This document shows, one piece after another, positions 30,711 to 37,844 of a stretch of 64,000 nucleotides of DNA. The stretch covers positions 390,460 through 454,459 of the forward strand of contig NZ_BFBP01000003.1 in NCBI RefSeq assembly GCF_003112695.1, in the 5' to 3' direction. The DNA is from Azospira sp. I13 (GTDB lineage: Bacteria > Pseudomonadota > Gammaproteobacteria > Burkholderiales > Rhodocyclaceae). The notes below the pieces were generated by a model. It saw only the letters and a program-made list of their open reading frames with translations, was not told the origin of the DNA and did not search any database. Within the stretch, counting starts at the first letter, position 1, and each line of letters opens with the position of its first letter. Made by a program: the position numbers and the translations under genes.

Positions 30711-31400
30711 CTTCACTGCCGTATAGGCAGCTCAGAAAACCAGGGCCCGTGGCGTCCTGGCCATGGAAGACTTCACTGCCGTATAGGCAGCTCAGAAAAG
30801 CTGCGGCAAGACATCACCAATAGTGCAGACCTTCACTGCCGTATAGGCAGCTCAGAAATTCAGGTGGCCGCCCAGGCCCCACACCAGCGGCTTCACTGCC
30901 GTATAGGCAGCTCAGAAAAGGCCAGGGTGATGCGGTTCAGGGGGTTGGGGCTTCACTGCCGTATAGGCAGCTCAGAAAGCACCGCGATCCAGCTTATCTC
31001 GCCTGACCGCCCTTCACTGCCGTATAGGCAGCTCAGAAAAGGTGGCCTATACCTTCAGCGCGGCGCCCGTCCTTCACTGCCGTATAGGCAGCTCAGAAAA
31101 TCATCAAGCGCCTGGAGCGGAGCATCGGCTTCTTCACTGCCGTATAGGCAGCTCAGAAAAGCAGCCTGTCTGGCATCACCCCCGGGGCGCTCTTCACTGC
31201 CGTATAGGCAGCTCAGAAATCGGCCACGAAGGCTTCGGCGTTGATGTGTGCCTTCACTGCCGTATAGGCAGCTCAGAAAATGCACACGCGTGACGCCGGG
31301 ATGACCCCATGCTTCACTGCCGTATAGGCAGCTCAGAAATGGAACGGGATGCCCGTAACGGTGTTCGCCTGCTTCACTGCCGTATAGGCAGCATCAGAAT
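30711..31400 (+). CRISPR. type I-F CRISPR array, 12 repeats and 11 spacers
   Basis: Repeats of 28 bases start at 30711, 30771, 30831, 30891, 30951, 31012, 31072, 31132, 31192, 31252, 31312 and 31372. Each begins CTTCACTGCCGTATAGGCAG and ends CTCAGAAA, with the CTGCC/GGCAG hairpin; this is the I-F (Csy) repeat class, whose usual form starts GTTC and ends CTAAGAAA. Spacers are 32 bases, except the fifth which is 33. The last repeat is decayed: one inserted A after GCAGC and a final A-to-T change. Expected crRNA handle is CUCAGAAA. No cas1, cas2-3 or csy gene lies in the window: pnp is upstream and a radical SAM gene downstream. Confidence 0.97.
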
Positions 31401-31466
31401 GCGCTCCCGATGTACAGCTGGCTCTCCCCCCTCTTTCCCTGCCTCACCGGCTGCACTCCTCCCCGT

Positions 31467-32318
31467 TCATGGGGTGGCGACAACTTGCAGGCCCAGGGCT
31501 TCGATGCGGTGGGCGATGGTGGTCAGGGCGTCGCTGGGGAGGCGGCCCAGGTGTTCGGCGCCGGGTTGGAGGGAGGGGCGGGCGAGGCCGTAGAGGTGGA
31601 TGCCCTGGAGACGGTCCCGGGCCTGGGCGAGGAGGTCCAGATAGGCCTGGATTTCCGCTTCTGCCGGTGCCTGTCCGTCCTGCAGGAAGAGGCAGGTCTG
31701 TACCCAGGTGGGGGCCAGCTCGCCGCAGCGGCGCAGGTTGGCGAGGACCCGGGCGGGTTCCAGCCGAGTGCCGTTGACGGCCTCCATGCCGGCCGGGGTG
31801 GCCCGGTCCACCTTGAACCAGACTTCGCCGTTGAGGCGGCCCAGGTGGGCAATGGCGGCCTGCACTTCTGCCCGGTGCAGCAGGCTGCCGTTGGTGATGA
31901 GGCGCACCTTGATCTTTCCCGCCAGTTGCCGGGCAGCGAGCAGGTCGCCCACCAGGGCCACGGCCTGGGGGAATTCTGCTGCGCTGGTGGGTTCGCCGTT
32001 GCCGGAGAAGGCAATGTCCATGATCTGCCGGGCCTCTGGCGGGGCGGCGTGGGCCATGAATTCGCCACTCTGGATGTCGTCCAGCAGGGCATTCAGTTCC
32101 GCTGCCAGCTGGGCCAGATCAATGGGAGGCGGGCCGCCCCGGGTCAGGTCGGGCACCTGGCAATAGACGCAGGCCCAGTTGCAGGCGTTGTTGGGATTGA
32201 GGTTGATACCCACCGAGATGCCGCCGGCCCGGCGGGAAAGCACCGGATACACGTAGGTCATGCCGGCGCTGTCGCGGCGGTGGTCGGTGACGCTGAGGGG
32301 CTGGGCGGGATACTTCAT
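31467..32318 (-). CDS. radical SAM protein of unknown function
   Basis: 283 aa from ATG 32318, which is preceded by GAAGG. The [4Fe-4S] motif CxxxCxxC is at Cys46, Cys50 and Cys53 (NACNWACVYCQ), followed by a GNGEPT SAM-contact motif in DIAFSGNGEPTS, and TNGSLL and KVDRAT strand motifs of the barrel. It is divergent from queD with 86 bases between. It lacks the short size and cluster spacing of QueE, so it is not a clear preQ0 enzyme; it resembles the group of uncharacterised radical SAM proteins that carry an N-terminal VYPVLSRRAGGISVGINLNP segment. Confidence 0.88.
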   Translation of the reverse strand: MKYPAQPLSVTDHRRDSAGMTYVYPVLSRRAGGISVGINLNPNNACNWACVYCQVPDLTRGGPPPIDLAQLAAELNALLDDIQSGEFMAHAAPPEARQIMDIAFSGNGEPTSAAEFPQAVALVGDLLAARQLAGKIKVRLITNGSLLHRAEVQAAIAHLGRLNGEVWFKVDRATPAGMEAVNGTRLEPARVLANLRRCGELAPTWVQTCLFLQDGQAPAEAEIQAYLDLLAQARDRLQGIHLYGLARPSLQPGAEHLGRLPSDALTTIAHRIEALGLQVVATP

Positions 32319-32370
32319 GGCAATACCTTCATGGCGGTGCGGCAAAAGGGGGAAGGCCGGGGCCCAATGA

Positions 32371-32376
32371 TATAAT
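32371..32376 (+). promoter_or_regulatory. -10 element of queD
   Basis: TATAAT in TATAATCCGC, 28 bases before the queD start. A classical -35 is not evident. Confidence 0.45.
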
Positions 32377-32404
32377 CCGCGGCTCCCAAAGACACCTTCC
32401 CAGC

Positions 32405-32860
32405 ATGCTAATTACCCGCCGCCTGGAATTCGATGCCGGCCATCGCATTCCCGATCACCGCAGCCAGTGCCGTCATCTGCACGGGCACCGCTACGTGCTG
32501 GAAATCACCTTGGCTGGCGACATCATCAGCAAGGATGGGGACCCGGCCAACGGCATGGTGATGGATTTTTCCGACGTCAAAGCCCTGGCCAAGGCCCATG
32601 TGGTGGATGTGTGGGATCACGCCTTCCTTGTCTATGCCGGCGACCGGGCGGTGGTGGATTTCCTGCAGACCCTGCCGGGCCACAAGACGGTGGTGCTCGA
32701 TTGCATTCCCACGGCGGAGAATCTCTCCCAGACCGCCTTCCGCATTCTCGATGCGGTCTATCGGGATACCTACGGCAACCATCTGCGTCTGGAGCAGGTA
32801 CGCCTCTACGAAACGCCCAACTGCTGGGCCGACGCCCTGCGCCAGGAAGTTTCCGCCTGA
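32405..32860 (+). CDS. queD: 6-carboxy-5,6,7,8-tetrahydropterin synthase
   Basis: 151-aa T-fold enzyme converting dihydroneopterin triphosphate to 6-carboxytetrahydropterin for queuosine. Zinc ligands His13 (AGHR), His26 and His28 with catalytic Cys22 (CRHLHGHRY), and the WDHAFL and ETPNCWADAL blocks near the C terminus. queC and queE are not in the window. Confidence 0.93.
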   Translation: MLITRRLEFDAGHRIPDHRSQCRHLHGHRYVLEITLAGDIISKDGDPANGMVMDFSDVKALAKAHVVDVWDHAFLVYAGDRAVVDFLQTLPGHKTVVLDCIPTAENLSQTAFRILDAVYRDTYGNHLRLEQVRLYETPNCWADALRQEVSA

Positions 32861-33423
32861 TTATTGCCGGGCTGTCAGCGGTTTTTCGCCTGGCTTGCCG
32901 GTGGATTGCCGTCTGCTGGCTGCCAGGTTCTCGTTTGCTTCCCACCTGAGTTTTCCCGGCCCTGTCCTTTCAAGAGGATGGCCGGAGAGGCAAGCAGGAC
33001 GCCACTTTCCCTAATATCATCGCCAGGATTCAAGCAGGGCGCGCCTCTCCAGGCATGTCCGCGTCCTGCCAGGGTTCCAGGGCAGTTCTGCCTGATTGGC
33101 AGTGCCGGGGAACACCATGTGGTGCGGGGGAGGGCCGCATGTCTGATGCGGCAAATCGTCTGACACCGACTTTCCTGCCAGCCGTTCTTCAGACCATTGC
33201 TTCAGCGCCATTGCGGCGCATCTGCTTCCTTGCTGCCGCCTGCCGTCGGTTGCCGGGCGTGGGGCATGGTGAGCAGAGGAGAGCGTTTTCGCATCAAGGC
33301 CTGCCAAAACCAGTCATCGCTGCGGGCCCCCCTTTGCCTGGCCCTCTGCTCAGCCCTGTTTCCAGGCCCATTTCCCAGGCTCATTTCCCAGGCCCATCGC
33401 CTGGCGCGGTCTTCCGCAGCCAG
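32861..33423 (+). other. gene-poor interval after queD
   Basis: 563 bases in which I find no convincing gene. Open frames here lack family features, ribosome sites or codon pattern. Visible structure: a hairpin GCCGCAT/ATGCGGC (33134-33152) without a U-run, and three imperfect tandem 12-13-base units TTTCCCAGGCYCA at about 33359-33396. Confidence 0.5.
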
Positions 33424-33801
33424 CTATTCCCCCTCCTGGGCCTCCAGCAGGGCCACGCACTGGGCCATCATCAGTAGCCCCGTATCCGAGTGATAGTTCG
33501 GGTCCAGGGCCTCCATCATTTCGTGGGTGGTGTGCAGCCCCGCCTCTCGGGAGAGGCTGGCGGCGATGCCCTGGGCCAGGTCCCCGCTCAGGCTGGAGAG
33601 GCGCTTGCGCTCCGCCAGGGGCAGGCTGCGCTTCGAGCGGCCCAGCCACTCCGCCGCCAGGGTTGCCCCCTGGGCGTCCGTCAGCCAGACCCCATGCTCG
33701 TAGAAGCCGTTGAGGCGCTCCGCCACCAGGGCGAAGACCAGCGCCGCCGCCAATCCCCGTTCGCCGTGGCTGGAGAGGTGTTGAGAAAGATCCAGGTTCA
33801 T
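33424..33801 (-). CDS. hypothetical protein, divergent from SOS-type operator
   Basis: 125 aa from ATG 33801, preceded by AGGGAAAA. Mostly helical by composition (AAALVFALVAERLNGFYEHGVWL), without membrane helix, signal peptide or motif I recognise. The start lies 73 bases from the palindrome at 33875-33916, which it probably shares with the small + strand gene. Family unknown; a real gene is supported by codon pattern, ribosome site and shared operator. Confidence 0.6.
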   Translation of the reverse strand: MNLDLSQHLSSHGERGLAAALVFALVAERLNGFYEHGVWLTDAQGATLAAEWLGRSKRSLPLAERKRLSSLSGDLAQGIAASLSREAGLHTTHEMMEALDPNYHSDTGLLMMAQCVALLEAQEGE

Positions 33802-33874
33802 CTGCGTATTTTCCCTGTCTTTGCCGTGTCGCGGGGCGATATTCCGCTGCGCTGTTTTCCTGGGTCGGGACGAC

Positions 33875-33916
33875 GAATATCGAACTACTGTACAAAACAA
33901 CAGTAGTTCGATATTC
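33875..33916 (+). promoter_or_regulatory. 42-bp palindrome with LexA box
   Basis: Perfect 17-bp arms GAATATCGAACTACTGT (33875-33891) and inverse (33900-33916) around ACAAAACA. The centre (33886-33905) reads TACTGT-N8-ACAGTA, the consensus LexA/SOS operator. A possible + strand promoter overlaps it: TGTACA (33889-33894), 17 bases, TATTCT (33912-33917). Confidence 0.75.
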
Positions 33917-33996
33917 TGCTCCTCAAGGCCAAGCCATCGCCGCCAAAAAGCGGAAGGGTTTGGCGAGACAGCAACGTTTATGAGGAGTCAGCTGCC

Positions 33997-34167
33997 ATGA
34001 ATCGCCTTCAGAAATGGTTCGATCACATCGCCGGTGTCACCCAGGAAGAACGGGAGCGGCGCGCCTTCGCCCGCCAGATTTTCGGCAGCAAGCCGGTGGA
34101 TGTGCTGGCCCTGCAAACCCCCGCCTGCTGGCGCCGCAAGGCCCGCCGGGCCGCCATTCAGTCCTGA
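33997..34167 (+). CDS. small 56-aa protein, putative SOS-regulated
   Basis: MNRLQKWFDHIAGVTQEERE..., ending RRAAIQS. ATG 33997 has GAGGAG nine bases before it. Amphipathic, strongly basic at the C terminus (WRRKARRAA), one Cys. I do not recognise the family. It is the first + strand gene after the LexA-type palindrome and overlaps the convergent 63-aa gene by 10 bases. Confidence 0.6.
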   Translation: MNRLQKWFDHIAGVTQEERERRAFARQIFGSKPVDVLALQTPACWRRKARRAAIQS

Positions 34168-34349
34168 GGGTTGGGCTTCGGTTTGAAGTAGAGACAGATC
34201 TGCCCTGAGGCCGATTGCACCTCCTGGCCGGGCAGCCGCTGGCTCTTGAAATCCAGGGCCCGGCAACCGTAGGGAAAGCTCGGGTCGTGGGTGATGTAGT
34301 AGAAGCGGCAGCGATTGCAGGGCGGCCGGCCAGAAGAAGCGTCGGTCAT
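34158..34349 (-). CDS. conserved small cysteine protein (possible metal binder)
   Basis: 63 aa: PPCNRCRFYYITHDPSFPYGCRALDFKSQRLPGQEV..., with CxxC at residues 11-14 and further cysteines in YGCRALDFKS and GQICLYF. This pattern (CxxCxxYYITxDxxxPYGCxxxxFKS) belongs to a short betaproteobacterial family of unknown function. ATG 34349; no strong ribosome site. The four cysteines suggest a zinc or iron-sulfur site, which is inference. Confidence 0.75.
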   Translation of the reverse strand: MTDASSGRPPCNRCRFYYITHDPSFPYGCRALDFKSQRLPGQEVQSASGQICLYFKPKPNPQD

Positions 34350-34645
34350 GGTGAAAAGCTGGCTATCCAAAGGTTCCCGGTTGCAGCCTGGCAGCTTCCA
34401 TCTGCATGGTGAGCAGGAAGAACCGGCGCCGCACAGGCATTGCCAGATGGCAGGCCGGGGCAGTATCAAGGCGGGCCACGGTGGCGCCGGGATGCCGCGG
34501 TTGAGGTTCCAGCGTCGGGAAAAGCGACGTTTGAGGAAAAGGCGGAACGTCCGAGTCGTTGTGCCCACGCAACTGGGCAGGACTCCCGGGCCAATGCGTC
34601 CGCCGGTCGTTACAGACTGCCGCTGCCATGGGAGAGCAGACCCGG
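34350..34645 (+). other. interval without recognised gene
   Basis: 296 bases between the small cysteine protein and the HNH gene. Open frames exist on both strands but none has family features or a ribosome site; nothing else is seen. Confidence 0.4.
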
Positions 34646-35017
34646 TTAGTCTTTCTTGCCCCCTTGCAGCAAGGCCTTGAGATCGGCAAAGGGGTTGTGG
34701 CTGGCCGCGGCGATGCCGCCTGGGCCGGTGGACTTGTTGCCCTGGGCAAATTCCAGCTGCTTCTGGTGCTCGTTGTCGTGGCAATAGAGGCACAACAGCT
34801 CCCAGTTGCTGCCGTCGGCCGGGTTGTTGTCGTGGTTGTGGTCCCGATGGTGCACCGTCAGTTCCCGCAGGTTGCGGGAGGTGAATTCCCGGCCACAGCG
34901 GCCGCAGATCCACGGGTAAATCTTCAGGGCCTTTTCCCGGTAGCCACTTTCCCGGGCTTCCTTGTCCCGACGGGCGGCCTGCATGACCGGGTCGTTGTGA
35001 TGATCGAATGTGCTCAT
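34646..35017 (-). CDS. yajD: YajD-type HNH nuclease
   Basis: 123 aa. HNH fold with CGRCGREF, then LTVHHRDHNHDNNPADGSNWELLCLYCHDNEHQ: two CxxC zinc knuckles framing the HH/N catalytic core. Matches YajD of E. coli, a cytosolic HNH protein of unknown substrate. ATG 35017, followed by a variable C-terminal tail. Confidence 0.88.
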   Translation of the reverse strand: MSTFDHHNDPVMQAARRDKEARESGYREKALKIYPWICGRCGREFTSRNLRELTVHHRDHNHDNNPADGSNWELLCLYCHDNEHQKQLEFAQGNKSTGPGGIAAASHNPFADLKALLQGGKKD

Positions 35018-35170
35018 GGAAAAGTCTCCGGCGCGAAAGGTTGGGGCGGTTCTAGGTGATGCCGGATTGTAGCGGCTCTACCGCGCCGTGGCGCGTGGTG
35101 AGCCGTGTTCCCGTGGCCATCCGCCATTGCTGGTTCGCCGGTTACCGCTCGTACTCGGTTAGCTTCCTTT

Positions 35171-35602
35171 GTGACCGTCCAGGCCCAGATCATGGCGTTG
35201 CTGCAGGAACTCCAGGCTCGCTACGGCATGGCCTTGATCCTCATCTCCCACAACCTGGCGGTGGTTTCCCAGGTGGCGGACCGGGTGGCGGTGATGTACG
35301 CCGGAGAGGTGGTGGAGGCTGCCCCGACGGCGGCGCTTTTCCGTGCTCCGGCCCATCCCTATACCCAGGCGCTGCTGGCGGCCATTCCCGAAAACAATGA
35401 GCTGGGCGTTCCCCTCTACAGCCTGCCGGGCCTGGTGCCCGGCGCCGCGGTGCGACGGGCCGAAGCCTGTCTCCTCGCCGACCGTTGCCCCGGGGCCAGG
35501 GCGGCTTGCCGCCAGACCCGCCCCAACCTGCACAGCCCGGAGGCGGGGAGGGCAGTGCGCTGCGTTGCGCCCCTGATCCTCAGTCGGGAGGGGCGGCCAT
35601 GA
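35171..35602 (+). pseudogene. 5'-truncated dipeptide ABC transporter ATPase (DppD/OppD type)
   Basis: Homology begins abruptly at VTVQAQIMALLQELQ, the segment that normally follows the Walker B box and DEPTxALD; Walker A, the signature motif and Walker B are absent. The rest is normal: ALILISHNLAVVSQVADRVAVMYAGEVVE with the H-loop, HPYTQALLAAIPE, and the C-terminal cysteine region DRCPGARAACRQ. GTG 35171 is the first in-frame codon of the homologous part. It cannot bind ATP. Its stop overlaps the start of the next gene (ATGA), which preserves the old operon joint. Confidence 0.85.
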
Positions 35603-36426
35603 GACCTGTACTCGTCGCGCGGGAGCTGGTTCGCCGCTATCCCGTGGGGCGGCGCTGGTTTGGCCGCCAGCAATGGCTGCCGGCCCTCAACGGTGTCAGC
35701 CTGAGCCTGGATGCCGGCCGTACCCTGGCCGTGGTGGGGGAATCCGGCAGCGGCAAATCCACCCTGGCGCGGCTCCTGGCCCTGGTGGACGATGCCGATG
35801 GCGGCAGCCTGGAAATTGCCGGCACGCCGGTCAATGACGCTACCCGGCGACAGTTGCGGCCCCGGGTGCAGATGGTCTTCCAGAATCCCTACGGTTCACT
35901 CAATCCCCGCCAATCCATTGGCGCCGTGCTGGAAGAGCCCCTCATCATCCACACCGACCTGGGCCGTGCCCAGCGCCGTCATCGGGTGGCCGACATGCTG
36001 GAGCAGGTGGGCCTGCGGCCCGAGTTCGCCGCCCGCTATCCCCACATGTTCTCCGGCGGCCAGCGGCAGCGGGTCGCCATCGCCCGGGCCATGATCCTGC
36101 AACCCCAGGTGGTCATCGCCGACGAGCCCACCAGCGCCCTCGACGTTTCCATCCAGGCCCAGATCCTCAATCTGTTCACCGAACTGCAAAAGCGCCACGG
36201 CACCAGCTTCGTCTTCATCTCCCACGATCTCTCCGTCGTCCGCCACATCGCCGACGAGGTCATGGTCATGTACCGCGGCAGCGTGGTTGAACAAGCGCCT
36301 GCTGCCACGCTGTTTGATAGCCCTCAGCATTCCTACACGCAGGCGCTATTGGCGGCTACACCGACCTTGGTTGGGCAGCGGAGGAGGGGAGAAGGCGATA
36401 ATTTGAGGCAGCTGCTTACTGGCTAA
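35599..36426 (+). CDS. dipeptide/oligopeptide ABC transporter ATPase (DppF/OppF type)
   Basis: 275 aa, complete. Walker A GESGSGKST, signature [14 protein letters not shown], Walker B VVIADEPTSALD, H-loop FISHD, and the family block QMVFQNPYGSLNPRQ. The cognate permeases, binding protein and a full DppD are not here, so it is probably a stranded remnant unless partners are elsewhere. The C-terminal domain is short. Confidence 0.9.
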   Translation: MRPVLVARELVRRYPVGRRWFGRQQWLPALNGVSLSLDAGRTLAVVGESGSGKSTLARLLALVDDADGGSLEIAGTPVNDATRRQLRPRVQMVFQNPYGSLNPRQSIGAVLEEPLIIHTDLGRAQRRHRVADMLEQVGLRPEFAARYPHMFSGGQRQRVAIARAMILQPQVVIADEPTSALDVSIQAQILNLFTELQKRHGTSFVFISHDLSVVRHIADEVMVMYRGSVVEQAPAATLFDSPQHSYTQALLAATPTLVGQRRRGEGDNLRQLLTG

Positions 36427-36449
36427 GGTTGCGGATGACTTCCCAAATA

Positions 36450-36486
36450 AAAAAAGGCCGCTTCTGATTCCAGAGCGGCTTTTTTA
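36450..36486 (+). terminator. terminator after the DppF-like gene
   Basis: AAAAAGGCCGCT (36451-36462) with AGCGGCTTTTTT (36474-36485), inner CTG/CAG pairs and one bulged T; works in both directions, so it may also end the minus-strand dehydratase gene's opposing transcripts. Confidence 0.8.
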
Positions 36487-36535
36487 TTTTGTGTGGGTGA
36501 ACTGTCTACGAAAGCCGGAGCAATTCGCAGAGGCC

Positions 36536-37507
36536 TCAGTCTGGGGTCTGAAAATCAGCAGCCATTTGCGCCTTAATCATCTCTCGGACGATGTCTTCCA
36601 CTTCCAGTTTGTGATGCCAACCCAGTATTTTATGGGCTCTACTGGGGTCTCCCCTGCTTTCCAGAATATCCGCTGGTCGAAACTGTGATGGGTTACTTCT
36701 TACATGCTCTCGCCAGTCTAGATTTAATTCAGAGAAGACGCACTCAATAAAGTAAGACAAGGATACGGTGCGACCGGTAGCAACCACATAGTCGCTCGCC
36801 TGGTCCTGTTTCATCATGGCCCACATTGCCTCTACGTAATCGGGAGCCCATCCCCAGTCACGGTGGATGTCAATGTTTCCCAAGGCCAGTACTTCATCTG
36901 AACCTCGAGCGATTCGACAAGCAGAGGACACTATCTTGCGAGTGACAAACCTTTCTGGGCGCATGGGAGATTCATGGTTGAAAAGAATCCCAGTGCTTGC
37001 ATGTAATTTATAGGCCTCTCTATAGTTTGCAACTTGCCAAAATGAACTTGCTTTAGCCACGGCATACGGACTGCGCGGTTTGAAAGCTGTATTTTCATTG
37101 GCCGAGTTTTTAAAGGTGTCGCCATAGCATTCGCAAGAGCCGGCATTGTAAAAGCGAATATTTTTGTTTAAGAAGCGTATTGATTCCAGTAAATTAAGGG
37201 TTCCAATTGTGATGCTTTCCATCGTTTCAATCGGCTGTTCGAAAGACAAGCCAACTGAGCTTTGACCCGCCAAGTTATAAACTTCGTCGGGCTTCACTTC
37301 TGAAAGTACGGTGAGAACACTCCGGAAATCACTTATTGCCATGGAGCGCAAATTGACTTTGTTTTCAATTTGCAGGCTGCGTAGCCCAATTTTGGACATT
37401 AAGTGAATGTCGCGTGAAGTTCCATACAATTCATAGCCCTTGTCCAGCAAGAGTTTTGCGAGATAACCACCGTCTTGCCCGCCAATTCCACAAATTAATG
37501 CCCGCAT
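36536..37507 (-). CDS. gmd: GDP-mannose 4,6-dehydratase-like NDP-sugar dehydratase
   Basis: 323-aa extended SDR. Gly-rich NAD(P) loop GIGGQDGGYLAKLLL at the N terminus, catalytic YxxxK in PRSPYAVAKASSFW, and the GMD-specific stretches GILFNHESP, FVTRKI and RDWGWAPDYVEAMW. Likely converts GDP-mannose to a 4-keto-6-deoxy sugar for surface glycans. Base composition is far more AT-rich than the core genes, and no fcl/rmd reductase lies beside it, pointing to transfer. Confidence 0.87.
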   Translation of the reverse strand: MRALICGIGGQDGGYLAKLLLDKGYELYGTSRDIHLMSKIGLRSLQIENKVNLRSMAISDFRSVLTVLSEVKPDEVYNLAGQSSVGLSFEQPIETMESITIGTLNLLESIRFLNKNIRFYNAGSCECYGDTFKNSANENTAFKPRSPYAVAKASSFWQVANYREAYKLHASTGILFNHESPMRPERFVTRKIVSSACRIARGSDEVLALGNIDIHRDWGWAPDYVEAMWAMMKQDQASDYVVATGRTVSLSYFIECVFSELNLDWREHVRSNPSQFRPADILESRGDPSRAHKILGWHHKLEVEDIVREMIKAQMAADFQTPD

Positions 37508-37844
37508 TGTTTTTCTCTCTTTTATGTTTTCTTTTGTTAAATTTATTATTTAAAGTGGGGAAGTAAAAGATTGGCTTGAATGGCTGTATTTATAAAAATG
37601 TTTACTTCAATTTTGCCATGGCTTTGCTGAATAAGTGCCAAGCCCTGCATACAACTTACCAAGTGGATTTGCCCGGTAGGTCCCATCTGATATGTTGGCG
37701 AGCGTCTTCATGTCAAGAATCCATATGGTATATCAGGGCGAAGGCAATTTCATTCTTTGGCTGATTCGTGCAACAAAGCCTTTTGCCATGGGAGTTGGAC
37801 ATGGTAAATTTTGTGCCTAATCCCAATAAATGGACTGATATACC
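37508..37844 (+). other. AT-rich intergenic interval
   Basis: 337 bases, much richer in A and T than the core genome, between the divergent dehydratase gene and the first methyltransferase gene. No convincing gene; short open frames lack support. Probably holds promoters for both sides but no clear -35/-10 pair stands out. Confidence 0.45.

Noticed and set aside
30864-31293. Open frames through the CRISPR array coding repeated LHCRIGSSE-like peptides
   Set aside because: They are translations of repeat units; 60-base periodicity keeps frames open. Not a protein.
33055-33477. 140-codon + strand frame after queD
   Set aside because: No ribosome site, no motif, Pro/Ala-rich composition and overlap with the tandem repeat; treated as non-coding.
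35018-35170. Insertion-sequence remnant before the truncated dppD
   Set aside because: No terminal inverted repeats, target duplication or transposase fragment can be seen; only the homology breakpoint is supported.
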